From positions 1-35,397 of the forward strand of contig CAKQMI010000016.1 of NCBI GenBank assembly GCA_934254835.1: 35,397 nucleotides of DNA. Reading direction: 5' to 3'. Numbering within the stretch: the first letter of the stretch is position 1; each line of letters starts with the position of its first letter. Below, one piece after another: positions 1-8,400 of the stretch. A model generated the notes under the pieces. The model was not told where the DNA came from, searched no databases, and saw nothing but the letters and a program-made list of their open reading frames with translations. The position numbers were made by a program, and so were the translations under genes. The DNA comes from an uncultured Clostridia bacterium (GTDB lineage: Bacteria; Bacillota; Clostridia; Christensenellales; CAG-917).

Positions 1-122
1 TATGCCACGCGGTTTGCTTTGCAAAAGACAAGAGCGAATCCCTTTCTCTATGCTCCGAAACAGGGATTTTGCACGATACAATGCATCGTGCCACCTACGG
101 TGTGAACCCTTGCGTCGCAAGG
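1..122. repeat. 122-bp direct repeat, copy 1
   Basis: Positions 1-122 recur at 327-448 with two transitions by eye. The unit contains a TGCTTTGCAAAAGAC arm, the tRNA-end motif CGAATCCCTTTCTCT at 35-49, a palindrome around 71-91 and a CCTTGCG/CGCAAGG hairpin at its end. The copy starts at the window edge, so it may extend further left. Confidence 0.85.
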
Positions 123-168
123 CTGACGCTTCGCTTTGGTGAGTAAACTCACCCGCTCCGCTATTTAA

Positions 169-189
169 CGAATCCCTTTCTCTCCGCCA
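169..189 (+). other. Serine-type tRNA 3'-end fragment (possible attachment-site remnant)
   Basis: The sequence runs CGAAT (T-loop end), CCCTT (3' strand of a T stem), TCTCTCC (3' strand of an acceptor stem), G (discriminator) and CCA. This is the layout of a bacterial tRNA 3' end, and the G discriminator with TCTCTCC suits tRNA-Ser. No 5' acceptor strand GGAGAGA or anticodon arm lies upstream, so this is not a complete tRNA gene. A terminator hairpin follows directly, as expected for the end of a tRNA unit. A 3' end without the rest of the tRNA is what integration or deletion at a tRNA gene leaves. Chance similarity cannot be excluded without comparison to the host tRNA set. Confidence 0.5.
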
Positions 190-228
190 ACAAAACGGAC
201 AAGCATATTTGCTTGTCCGTTTTGTTTT
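189..228 (+). terminator. Intrinsic terminator hairpin after the tRNA-end fragment
   Basis: A 15-bp perfect stem (CAAAACGGACAAGCA at 191-205 with its complement at 210-224) closes a 4-nt loop and is followed by TTTT. AA at 189-190 and TT at 225-226 extend it. It sits directly behind the tRNA 3'-end fragment on the plus strand. Confidence 0.7.
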
Positions 229-264
229 ACGGTACTTAATGAAAGGGATTCGAACGAGAGCGTT

Positions 265-292
265 AAAAAAAAGACGCAGTGCGTCTTTTTTA
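265..292. terminator. Bidirectional terminator-like palindrome
   Basis: AAAAAAGACGCA (267-278) is complementary to TGCGTCTTTTTT (280-291), with A-runs on one side and T-runs on the other, so it could terminate transcription from either direction. No nearby gene clearly needs it. Confidence 0.5.
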
Positions 293-326
293 GCGTATGA
301 CCGAAGTCTTTTGCAAAGCATAAAAG

Positions 327-448
327 TATGCCACGCGGTTTGCTTTGCAAAAGACAAGAGCGAATCCCTTTCTCTATGCTCCGAAACAGGGATTTTGCAC
401 GATGCAATGCATCGTGCCACCTGCGGTGTGAACCCTTGCGTCGCAAGG
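327..448. repeat. 122-bp direct repeat, copy 2
   Basis: Second copy of the unit at 1-122, with the same motif order. In this copy the internal palindrome GCACGATGCA/TGCATCGTGC (397-417) is perfect, whereas copy 1 carries one mismatch. The sequences diverge immediately after the shared CGCAAGG. Confidence 0.85.
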
Positions 449-694
449 ACGACCGCAAGCGAAGAGAGGAGCAAGCGCTTGCATTTGCGAAAATCGAGCG
501 AAGCGGACATAGCCAACGATTGCACGAATTTTTCGTGCAAAATGCGTAGCATTGTTGCGTGCAACAAATCGTTGAGCGTAGACCGAAGTCTTGTCGAATC
601 CCTTTTCTGATTTCAACGGGGAAACGCCGTCTAAAAGGGGATTATCAGGCGGGTTTTGGGTGATGTGCGTGCCGAATAAGGTTCGCGTTTTCTG

Positions 695-1021
695 TTAGGA
701 TTTTCGGTACATTTCCATTTCGGCGTAGAGTTTTTTCACGCCCTTGTACGCATTCGCGAGGCGGAAGACATAGCGTTGTTGTTGCTCGATATTCATTTGG
801 TCGAACTTATCTCTTTCGATGAGGCAGGCGATGGGATTGGTATCGTTACCGCTTTCGATAATCGAGCAAATCCTGCAAAGGAGCGCGTTATCCGACACGT
901 ATTTCAGCAAAGCGTCGTATCTTCTGAGTGGAAGGACGCCGAAAAAAGTCGGGACGTCGCCGATTCTGAGCATTCTGTTCTTCGCCTCGCGCGCATACTG
1001 TTTGATAATTGAATTGGACAT
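695..1021 (-). CDS. Small conserved protein of unknown function, paralog 1
   Basis: A 108-residue soluble, charged, probably helical protein. I do not recognise the family. The ATG start at 1021 is preceded by GGAGG at good spacing; a longer open frame exists upstream, but its extra residues have no counterpart in the paralog. About 88 of 107 aligned residues match the protein at 1426-1749 by eye, including a nearly invariant N-terminus (MSNS..KQYAREAKNRM) and a shared QQQRYVFRLA segment. Residues around 47-54 carry LLCRIC and a shared ESGND follows. No transmembrane segment, signal peptide or enzyme motif is visible. The pair is probably a local duplication later separated by a foldback element. 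The function is unknown; a regulatory or toxin-antitoxin-like role is not supported by anything seen. Confidence 0.7.
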   Translation of the reverse strand: MSNSIIKQYAREAKNRMLRIGDVPTFFGVLPLRRYDALLKYVSDNALLCRICSIIESGNDTNPIACLIERDKFDQMNIEQQQRYVFRLANAYKGVKKLYAEMEMYRKS

Positions 1022-1425
1022 AATTTTCCTCCAACGTTTCATATAATCGATTCGCAAAGGAGCGCGTCGCGCGTGAGCCACCGACAACCGCTCTTCGACC
1101 TTTTGCGATACTTATTTGCTATATTTTCGCACGGAAAACGCCCGCAAGATACATTAACTTTACAAATATTATGTAAAAAACCCTCGAATATTGTCGAATT
1201 CCAAATATGCCGTTGCAATGCCAACCGTGAGTAATACGAACTATGCCAAACCGCCGATATTTCCGATGATTTTTGGAAAAGACGAGCGCAGTTGTACTTG
1301 TTGTACAAAAGCAAGTATTTTCAAAAAAGCACGGAATTGCAACAATTTGGCAAGGTTTGCATTACTCTTATCTGGCATGCCAACCGAAAGTGGAAGTGAG
1401 TTTTTGCAATACTTCCGCTTTCTGC
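1022..1425. other. Intergenic region between the two paralogs
   Basis: No gene is supported. It holds the short foldback element (about 1220-1376), a hairpin at about 1388-1418 (AAAGTGGAAGT with ACTTCCGCTTT) downstream of paralog 2, and AT-rich sequence upstream of paralog 1 that probably contains its promoter; I cannot pick a convincing -35/-10 pair there. Confidence 0.6.
1220..1376 (+). mobile_element. Foldback MITE-like element, short copy (A)
   Basis: Imperfect terminal inverted repeats (left 1218-1245, right 1351-1378 counting the flanking AT) bracket a core without a transposase gene. The inverted repeat continues inward (GCCAAA..TTTCCG..TTTTTGGAAAA against its counterpart), so almost the whole element folds into one long stem. 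It matches the outer and core parts of the 273-bp copies at 20833-21105 and 34428-34700 but lacks their 114-bp internal hairpin. AT flanks both ends. Confidence 0.7.
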
Positions 1426-1749
1426 TTATTTGCGGTAGTATTCCATTTCCTTGTAAATGCGTTTGACGTCTTTATAGGCGTACGCGAGGCGAAAAACGTA
1501 ACGCTGTTGCTGTTCGCCCGTCATTTGATTGAACTTATCCCGGTCAATAAGACACTCGATGGGGTTCAAGTCGTTCCCGCTTTCGATGATTTTGCAGATT
1601 TTGCAAAGGAGCGCATTGTCGGACACGAATTTGAGCAAAACGTCGTATCTTCTAAGCGGAACAACGCCGAAGAAAGTGGGGACGTCGCCGATTCTGAGCA
1701 TTCTGTTTTTCGCCTCGCGGGCGTACTGTTTAAAAGTTGAATTTGACAT
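1426..1749 (-). CDS. Small conserved protein of unknown function, paralog 2
   Basis: A 107-residue relative of the protein at 695-1021. The ATG is preceded by GGAGGG. Most differences from its paralog are conservative and concentrate in the C-terminal third. No signal peptide, membrane segment or catalytic motif is visible, and I cannot assign a family. It has a convincing promoter of its own just upstream (TTGGAG-N16-TATAAT), so it is likely expressed as a single gene. The near-identical N-terminal 20 residues of both copies suggest that this part carries the conserved function. Confidence 0.75.
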   Translation of the reverse strand: MSNSTFKQYAREAKNRMLRIGDVPTFFGVVPLRRYDVLLKFVSDNALLCKICKIIESGNDLNPIECLIDRDKFNQMTGEQQQRYVFRLAYAYKDVKRIYKEMEYYRK

Positions 1750-1778
1750 AATTTTCCCTCCGAAAATATATTGATATA

Positions 1779-1806
1779 ATTATACCAATTTTTGGGAAAA
1801 CTCCAA
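1779..1806 (-). promoter_or_regulatory. Promoter of paralog 2
   Basis: On the minus strand, -35 TTGGAG (1801-1806) and -10 TATAAT (1779-1784) are 16 nt apart, about 30 bases upstream of the ATG at 1749. Confidence 0.6.
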
Positions 1807-2024
1807 ATCGAATTATGGCAGTTTATCGGCGGTTGCGACGACTTACAGCAAAATATTTGAAAATCAGACGGTTTTGTTCAACTTTTTCAAAATTTGAAAG
1901 TTTATATACTCGCCCGATTTTGTCAAAAAATTTATAGATTTTTGCCTGATTTATTGAACATTTATAAAAAACTGTCTGTTTTTCAAAAACTTACACTTGT
2001 CTATTTTTTGATGCGGAATACCGA

Positions 2025-2897
2025 TTATTTGATTTTCGACACGATATATTCCGAATAAATTTTTGCAACGTTTATATTTGTGACGCGCTCAAAAGTATAA
2101 AAGAAAGCGTTGGAATTCACCTCGCACACGACGACGCCGTCTTTCTTTTCCAAGAAGTCGATACCGCAGTAGTCAAGGTCGAGCGTTTTTGCGATGTTTT
2201 CGGCGATATTTTTCACCTCATCGCCGACCATTGTCGCCTTTCCGACACCGCCCGCACCGACGTTGCTTCTGAAATCGCCGTTCGATATCCTTTCCATACC
2301 GCCGACGACCTTTTGTCCGATGACGATAACTCTTAAATCTCTGCCCTCGCTTTCTCTGACGTACTCTTGCAACAAATGCGGTTTAGTCTTGACAATTTCG
2401 AGCGTCGAAAGAAGTTCCGCCCTGTTTTTCACGAGGTAGACGCGCTTTCCGAGCGAGCCGTACGACTCCTTCACAATAAGCGGGTATTCCAGTTCTTTTT
2501 CGATTTTCAAAAGGGATTTTTCTTTGATTTGTTCCTTTTGGTCATAGCAAAGGATACCGGGCAAGGTTTTGAGCATAGGCACACCGCTTTCGGAGAGCGC
2601 GATATAAGTGGTCATTTTGTCGTCGCACGTCATGATGGCGTTTGCCGAATTGAAGACTTTGACGCCCGCTTTTTCAAGCATAGTCAACGCATATTTGTCC
2701 TTGTCAAGATAGACGCAAAAATCGAAATCCGCCAACTCGTTTTTGATTTTTCCGTCCGCAATAATAAGCGGATAATCGTCAATGCGCTTTATTTCCGCAC
2801 TGACGTGAAGGCGCGAAAATTCCTCTTGGAGCCTTTCCGCCTCGTACAGATATTCCCGCGAGTTAAGATACGCGTTGATTAAAATAATGCCTTTCAT
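2025..2897 (-). CDS. RimK-like ATP-grasp carboxylate-amine ligase
   Basis: A 290-residue ATP-grasp enzyme of the RimK/LysX type. Known members activate a carboxylate as an acyl phosphate and join it to an amine, often adding glutamate to a peptide or cofactor. An N-terminal Rossmann-like region (about 1-95) precedes the ATP-grasp fold. Visible family signatures are MTCDDKMTTY near residue 90, the ATP-binding strand IVKESYGSLGKRV, the clamp segment LLQEYVRESEGRDLRVIVIG, the loop RSNVGAGG, and the metal-binding end EVNSNAFF near residue 260. Length is normal. The start ATG has only a weak binding site (AAAGG well upstream), but a very good promoter lies just ahead. It is transcribed alone. The substrate cannot be read from the sequence; annotation as ribosomal protein S6 modifier would be over-interpretation. 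Confidence 0.85.
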   Translation of the reverse strand: MKGIILINAYLNSREYLYEAERLQEEFSRLHVSAEIKRIDDYPLIIADGKIKNELADFDFCVYLDKDKYALTMLEKAGVKVFNSANAIMTCDDKMTTYIALSESGVPMLKTLPGILCYDQKEQIKEKSLLKIEKELEYPLIVKESYGSLGKRVYLVKNRAELLSTLEIVKTKPHLLQEYVRESEGRDLRVIVIGQKVVGGMERISNGDFRSNVGAGGVGKATMVGDEVKNIAENIAKTLDLDYCGIDFLEKKDGVVVCEVNSNAFFYTFERVTNINVAKIYSEYIVSKIK

Positions 2898-2926
2898 TTC
2901 AAATTTCGTCTTACCTTTATGCGTAT

Positions 2927-2955
2927 ATTATAGCATTTTCGACGGCGTTATTCAA
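2927..2955 (-). promoter_or_regulatory. Promoter of the ATP-grasp gene
   Basis: Minus-strand -35 TTGAAT (2950-2955) and -10 TATAAT (2927-2932) with 17-nt spacing. The -35 overlaps the stop codon of the preceding gene. Confidence 0.65.
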
Positions 2956-3503
2956 CGAAAAAGATCAACTAAAATATAATCGAGCGCGCGGAAACTGAAA
3001 TCATCGCGGTAAGGTTTCAAAACAAATTTTAACGCAATCGCAAAAGTCTGTCCGTCTTCAAGGTATCCGAAAACTTTTTCTCGCACTTCGTCAACCGTGT
3101 ATAGCGATTCAAAAACACCTATGTCGTTCACTCGAGATTGATGATGATACGCATAGTTTACGACAAGTCTGAAATCTCTTTTCGCCTTTTTGTATAACGT
3201 TACGAAATTTGCAATTTCTTGCCCGGCGCGCTCACCATAATCCTCGTACGCATACATATCTTTGCCGGGGATAATATAATCGACGTATTTCGTCAAATAT
3301 TTTTCAGCGCTATAATCATTGCTGTCCTGTTCGGTTTCTTTAAAAAACCTCAATGAAATTTTGCTTAATTCTTTATAGTTTTTAAGCCATTTGAAAAAGC
3401 GTTCTTTCAAAAATTCGTCATCGAAAACCGCTTTAAGATACTGCACCACGAACATTTTCCTTAACCCGAAACATTCGTATTGATCGTCATAAACGTACTT
3501 CAA
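2952..3503 (-). CDS. Hypothetical protein, 183 residues
   Basis: I do not recognise this protein. It is rich in aromatic and charged residues (many Tyr, Phe, Asp, Glu, Lys), with no signal peptide, membrane segment or cysteine motif, and looks mostly helical. The start is taken as TTG at 3503 because AAGGAGAG lies about 6 nt upstream and the reading frame matches; no in-frame ATG occurs before residue 17. It has its own promoter and is separated from the permease by a terminator. The -35 of the following ATP-grasp gene overlaps its stop, so the two genes are compact neighbours but not clearly one operon. Even base composition and a complete binding site support it as a real gene. Confidence 0.65.
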   Translation of the reverse strand: MKYVYDDQYECFGLRKMFVVQYLKAVFDDEFLKERFFKWLKNYKELSKISLRFFKETEQDSNDYSAEKYLTKYVDYIIPGKDMYAYEDYGERAGQEIANFVTLYKKAKRDFRLVVNYAYHHQSRVNDIGVFESLYTVDEVREKVFGYLEDGQTFAIALKFVLKPYRDDFSFRALDYILVDLFR

Positions 3504-3539
3504 AATTCTCTCCTTTTCAAGTTCTTACAATACATTTAT

Positions 3540-3569
3540 ATTATATTGTATGTACCGTTTGCGGGACAA
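3540..3569 (-). promoter_or_regulatory. Promoter of the 183-residue hypothetical gene
   Basis: Minus-strand -35 TTGTCC (3564-3569) and -10 TATAAT (3540-3545), 18-nt spacing, right after the permease terminator. Confidence 0.5.
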
Positions 3570-3570
3570 T

Positions 3571-3602
3571 AAAAAAGAGCACCGCGATGGGTACTCTTTT
3601 TT
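3571..3602 (-). terminator. Intrinsic terminator of the amino acid permease gene
   Basis: AAAAAAGAG (3571-3579) pairs with CTCTTTTTT (3594-3602), extended by one wobble pair and ACC/GGT, giving a 13-bp stem followed by a T-run on the minus strand. It starts about 19 bases after the permease stop. Confidence 0.8.
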
Positions 3603-3620
3603 GATTTCTTAATTTGATTT

Positions 3621-5180
3621 TTATTGTTCGAGAGCGGTATTATCGTCAGCGGTCGGCGCGACGATTTCAGCCGTTTCGGGTTCCGCCTCGCATTTGCAGG
3701 CGCAACCGCAATCGCATTCCGCACCGCTAGCGGGTTCTTCTGCGCCCTCGCCTTTAACGGCGCATTTTGCCTTTTTCTTTTCCTTAATCTTATCAAGGAT
3801 TTTTCTGAAGTCCTCCGAGAAGAAGAAGCCTATTGCCATCACGATTGCAAAAACGATAAGGTACGACCAGATTTGCCCGTTCGCCTTGTAGCCGTCGTAC
3901 GCGCAGAAGCACATAAAGCAACAGCACGCAACGCCCAAAATCGGCAGGATAAATCTTTTGACAACGCCCAAATCCTTGCTTTTGACCATCATCGCGATGA
4001 AAATGGGGATATAGAATGCGTACAGCGTAATTATCGACACTTCGTCGGATTCCCAGCACCAGAACGCGGGGATTTTGCCCGTCGGATTCATATAGAAAAA
4101 TTCCCACTGGACAAGCCATACGAAGCACAGCAACAGCCCGAGTATCGACGACGATTGAGGCATATTGGTTTGCTTGCTGAGTTCGCCGAACATGCCGGGT
4201 TTCGGACCGACGTTACGCACGGATATCGAGTAAAATCCGCGACAGCACCCGACCATAAGTCCGTTCATCGTACCAAGGCACGAAATGATGACGAATACCA
4301 TAATAATCGTGCCGAAAGCGGGGCTTTTGAACAGCGCGGAGAATGCGTTTTGCGGAAGCGATCCGCTAACAAGACCTGCATTGACTTTCAGCATATCCTC
4401 GGTGGACAGCGCGCCCGTCAACCCCAAGAAATACAGCAAATACACGGCAATTATGATAATCGAGCCGACGATAAGCGCGATGGGCAGGTTTCTTTTTGCG
4501 TCTTTGAGTTCGCCGTTTATCGACGTTGCGACAATCCAGCCCTCGTATGCGAACGCGAACGCCGCGATGCCCGCGAAAAATCCGCCGTCGCTAATAAGGC
4601 CTTCTGTCATAATGTTTGCCTTGAACGCCTCGATAGTCTTGCCGTTGACAAGTCCCGCGATAAAGCCGACCACGCCCATAAGTATAAGCGGAATAAGTTT
4701 AATGAACGTCGCGGACACTTGGAATTTGCCAGCAAGTTTCGGCGACAACGAGTTGACCGCAAACCCCGCCACGAGGAACGCCCCCGCAAGCGCGACTTGT
4801 GCGCCCGTGCTTGCCGGTATGTTGAACAGCGAACAAGTGTACGACGCCGAAATCCAAGCAAGTACGCTCGTAATCGTCGGATAATATATGGTGGACATAA
4901 ACCAGCCGACGTAGTATGCGTAACGCTTGCCGAGAGTCGCCTCGGCATAATCGACAATGCCGTTCACTTTCTCGTGCTTTTGCGCAAGAGTCGCGAATAC
5001 CAGCGAACAAATTATCATTATCAACCCGACAATCGACACGATTGCCAAGGTCTTTCCGATATTTCCGTTTGTAAAAGATAAAACTTTGCCTGCCTTAAAG
5101 AACACACCCGAGCCGATAACAATACCGACAACCATGCAGATTGCGGTGAGTAGCCCGTACTTTTTGGTTAATTTTTCCAA
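3621..5180 (-). CDS. APC-superfamily amino acid permease with cysteine-rich tail
   Basis: A 519-residue integral membrane transporter of the amino acid-polyamine-organocation superfamily, probably a proton- or exchange-driven amino acid carrier. The first segment has the family signature VGIVIGSGVFFK near residues 18-29, which shapes the substrate amine/carboxylate site, and about twelve hydrophobic segments follow, ending near residue 450. The start is a TTG preceded by GAGAGGAT; no in-frame ATG lies upstream and the family N-terminus begins here. After the last membrane segment comes a cytoplasmic tail of about 65 residues, lysine-rich at first (KEKKKAK), then acidic and containing CDCGCACKC at 489-497. 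That tail is unusual and could bind metal. It is a single-gene unit with its own promoter and terminator. Substrate unknown; a serine/threonine or other small neutral amino acid is possible. Confidence 0.88.
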   Translation of the reverse strand: MEKLTKKYGLLTAICMVVGIVIGSGVFFKAGKVLSFTNGNIGKTLAIVSIVGLIMIICSLVFATLAQKHEKVNGIVDYAEATLGKRYAYYVGWFMSTIYYPTITSVLAWISASYTCSLFNIPASTGAQVALAGAFLVAGFAVNSLSPKLAGKFQVSATFIKLIPLILMGVVGFIAGLVNGKTIEAFKANIMTEGLISDGGFFAGIAAFAFAYEGWIVATSINGELKDAKRNLPIALIVGSIIIIAVYLLYFLGLTGALSTEDMLKVNAGLVSGSLPQNAFSALFKSPAFGTIIMVFVIISCLGTMNGLMVGCCRGFYSISVRNVGPKPGMFGELSKQTNMPQSSSILGLLLCFVWLVQWEFFYMNPTGKIPAFWCWESDEVSIITLYAFYIPIFIAMMVKSKDLGVVKRFILPILGVACCCFMCFCAYDGYKANGQIWSYLIVFAIVMAIGFFFSEDFRKILDKIKEKKKAKCAVKGEGAEEPASGAECDCGCACKCEAEPETAEIVAPTADDNTALEQ

Positions 5181-5215
5181 AATCCTCTCAATTCCTTTAT
5201 ATAAAAATTATTCAA

Positions 5216-5244
5216 ATTATACCAATAAAACCCACATAAATCAA
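5216..5244 (-). promoter_or_regulatory. Promoter of the permease gene
   Basis: Minus-strand -35 TTGATT (5239-5244) and -10 TATAAT (5216-5221) with exactly 17 nt between them, about 35 bases before the TTG start. Confidence 0.7.
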
Positions 5245-5353
5245 TAAAATTATACAAAAAAATTCATAATTCCAAAAATAATTTTACTACACTACCGCAT
5301 TATTGCGCTAAATCAAATTATTTCACCCGTTTTTTTGATTTTTAAGGCATTTT

Positions 5354-5373
5354 GCATAGTTCGTATTGTTCAT
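5354..5373 (+). repeat. Possible decayed terminus of the foldback element family
   Basis: GCATAGTTCGTATTGTTCAT resembles the right inverted repeat of the 273-bp elements (CACAGTTCGTATTATTCAC). No partner repeat is seen nearby. The rest of the 5245-5397 spacer is AT-rich with nothing identifiable. Confidence 0.4.
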
Positions 5374-5397
5374 AACATAGTCCGCTTGCCGATAATT

Positions 5398-5439
5398 AAA
5401 AACGGTCAGGCGTCAATTCCTTAACCACCCGACCGTTTT
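5398..5439 (-). terminator. Intrinsic terminator of the fusion helicase gene
   Basis: On the minus strand AAACGGTC and GACCGTTT pair (8 bp), with further G-C pairs inside, followed by TTTTTAATT. It lies about 35 bases past the stop codon. Confidence 0.75.
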
Positions 5440-5472
5440 ATCGCAATATTTAAAATTATTTTGCAAACGAGC

Positions 5473-8400
5473 CTACTTTTTTAAGCACAAATCAGGCAAG
5501 ACTATCGCCGATTCGTTTTCATCTTCTTTGCCCTTCCACGCCAAAACAAACCGAATTGTCGCGGTTGATGGCTCATAGCCTTCTTCTTTTAAATATTCCA
5601 ACTTATCTCTGAAGGCTTTTGAATATTTGACTATCCTGAAAAGTCTCCCTTTGACAACGGCGCAAAGGTACTCGTCCTCGATTTGCAACGTATCGCCACT
5701 TCTCAGCCCGACGATGATATCTTTTTTGTCTTTAAAGAAATCCAGCACCACATCTTTGTAAGATAGTTGCAACATTATCTCCGACGGTTCTTCATAATTA
5801 TTCTCGTCTGTTTCAATAACTGCTTTATCGGCAATTTTATCAAAGATATTGTTATTGCAATGAACGTATAATTCTTCTTTTGCTCTTGTAAGCCCGACGT
5901 ATATCCTTCGTTTTTCTTCATCATTTGCGCACGAAGCATTGTTCAAAAGCATATATACAACGTCAAATTCACGCCCTTTTGATTTGTGTATAGTCGAAAC
6001 AAAAACCGTTCCTTTTTCTTCAATATAAAAATCCTCGTATTTGGATTCTCTTATAAATTCTACCAAATCGGTTTTGTATTTATTCCTATTCGTTTTTTCA
6101 AAATCCAACAACATTTTTAGGCAAATCTCATAGCATGTGCTTGTGCCATACGATTTTTCCAAGCGTTCCTTCGCTGTTTTCCACAGTTTTTCCGAAATAA
6201 TAGGTGTCCTTAATTCGTCGTCGATTTGCTTCAAAAAGTACCTGACTTCTGCAAGGTTATACATCTGAAAACCGTCCGTCGATTGAATAAGTTTTGCGGG
6301 GACATTATTTTTATTAAGCAACCCCAAAACTTTCAACGCCTCGTCGTTGGTCGAAGTTAAAACACACACCGAACCTTTATGTTTTCTTGCAAGTATGCTA
6401 TTTACTATCGGCTGTTCGAGGTTGGAATCGTGCTTTGTTATCTTTACGACACCATCGATATCTCTTGCGGATATACCGTCATTTGATTTCATTCTGGACT
6501 TTATCGTTTTTGCAAAACGGTTGGCGAAGTTAACAATATTCCTTCCGCTTCGATAGTTTTCTGTCATTTCATACTTTTTTGCACCATAATCATCAATTAG
6601 TTCTTTGAGGTATCTCGAGTCTGAACCTCTGAATTCGTAGATATTTTGGTCATCATCGCCAACGGCAATTATACGCATATCGTCGTTTCGATCCATAAGT
6701 GCTTTTATCAAAGCAAATTCATTTTCATCCATATCCTGCGCCTCATCGATAACAACGACCGTTTTTGTTATTCTTCCGAATTCCACTTCGCCGTTACTGA
6801 TAAGTTCAGCAGCGTCCTTGACCACGTTTTCCGATTCCTCGATGCTACCGATTTTGCCCAACAAATCAAAGCAATAGGAATGGAAAGTTTTAATTTCCAC
6901 AAAAGCGGCGGCATTTCCGATAAGTTTTATAAGTCGCTTTTTAAATTCCGTTGCGGCAGAACGAGAAAACGTAACCATCAATAGTTGCTCGTGTTTTACG
7001 TCCTCCAATAACAGTAGCGATGCCAATTTGTGCACCAACACTCTCGTTTTTCCGCTTCCGGGGCCCGCCGCGACCACGATATATTTTGACTCGTCATCAT
7101 TGATAATTTGGGCTTGTTTATCCGATAATTCACCAAATAATTGATTATATTTTTCGGGCGTAACGTTTCTTTCGATCTCTGTCGCACGCTTCCCTTTAAA
7201 ATATTTCGCAATAAACCGCTTGAAGTCCATTTGAAAATAGTCGTTGACGAATTGTAACGCCGAATTATAGTCTCTCTCCATTAAATTCGCATATTCGCCA
7301 ACAATATGTATTTGCTGGATTTTCTGTTTGTAAAACTCGCTCAATAACCGATAGTCTTCGTTTTTATATCGTATTTTATTGTCTACAACAAGACGCTTGA
7401 TTTCCATTCCGTTGTAGGTGACCAAAAATCCGCCTTGAAGTGCAATCGCCCCTATTTTTGAAAGATATAACAAAGCATCTTCTATATCGGTCAAACCGAC
7501 AGCCGTCTCGTATATTTCAAATTTTGGTGTTTCTTTGTACGCTTCATACAGCCCCACCAAGGAAAACTCGACAAGGGCTTCGTCGTCTTTTTTTATTTTC
7601 GCGTTTGCACTCAACCTATACAATTCTTCAACAATGAATTTGCAGACGTCAAACCTTTTCTCAACTTTTGCCAACAATCTGTCAATTTCCATTGCGGGCA
7701 CATAATCTGTGCGATTTTGAGAGTTAAACTCGCTTTTCCGCATATATCCCTTTATATTCCAGAAATAATTTATCGTGCGAATATTTTTTACCGTCGATCC
7801 TTTTAGGCCTTCTTTTATTGCGATGTCATTTAGTTCTTTTAAATTGAAACTACTTCCCTCTTCTTCAATTTTCGAAAGTATAAAGGATTCCAGTTTCATA
7901 AATTTTTCAAGAGTAAGCAACGCTTTATTCTGCGATTCCGTACGCCTGATAAAAGCCGTCATATCCTGAGAATCCTCAAGAAGTTTAATTTCTCTCATTC
8001 TATTGACTATGCTGATTACTTCATCTTTTTCAATGGCAAGATTGTCTGCGATATAATCGATTCTTGATTCCGCATCATCATTATTGGCATCGGCTCGGCT
8101 TCTGCTTGAAATAAGATATTTTATAATCCTTTTTGCCGACAAGCACTCGCTTTCGTCAAACAGCTTCGACGTTTCGATAATATAAGACGCTTCTTGCATA
8201 TTTTTTACTAATATGCTTGTTGCATAAACTCTCGGAACGTTATTCCCGCGTTTTACATATCCCGCCGTTTCCAGGGCGGATATTGCCGTCTTTACCCTCG
8301 TTTCGATATCGGCAACCGAATCGTCCCATCCTGCTTGTCTTGCAATCTCCAACGCCGAACAGCAAATCTTATTTCTTATTCTTGTCAAGTCTTTGATTGC

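Larger units (their letters stand above)
1..694. repeat. Palindrome-rich repeat zone with no credible gene
   Basis: I see no convincing coding sequence here; the open frames overlap each other on both strands and follow the repeats. The zone holds a 122-bp direct repeat, several perfect inverted repeats (306-320 with 341-355; 520-528 with 532-540; 552-558 with 561-567; a self-complementary stretch at 397-417), two terminator-like hairpins and five copies of a tRNA 3'-end motif. The stretch from about 610 to 694 is the 3' flank of the first small gene and shows nothing clear. The zone could be the edge of an integrated element or an accumulation of small repeats at a tRNA gene. Confidence 0.7.

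Noticed and set aside
1..190. A complete tRNA-Ser gene
   Set aside because: Only the 3' end is present; no 5' acceptor strand, D arm or anticodon arm can be found upstream.
1..448. CRISPR array
   Set aside because: Only two copies of a 122-bp unit, with no short regularly spaced repeats and no cas genes.
165..616. Open frames of 73 to 133 codons on both strands in the repeat zone
   Set aside because: They overlap each other, follow palindromes and direct repeats, and none has a convincing binding site or family resemblance.
3624..5081. 485-codon plus-strand frame across the permease gene
   Set aside because: It is antisense to a clear APC transporter, has low-complexity charged content, and lacks any family feature.
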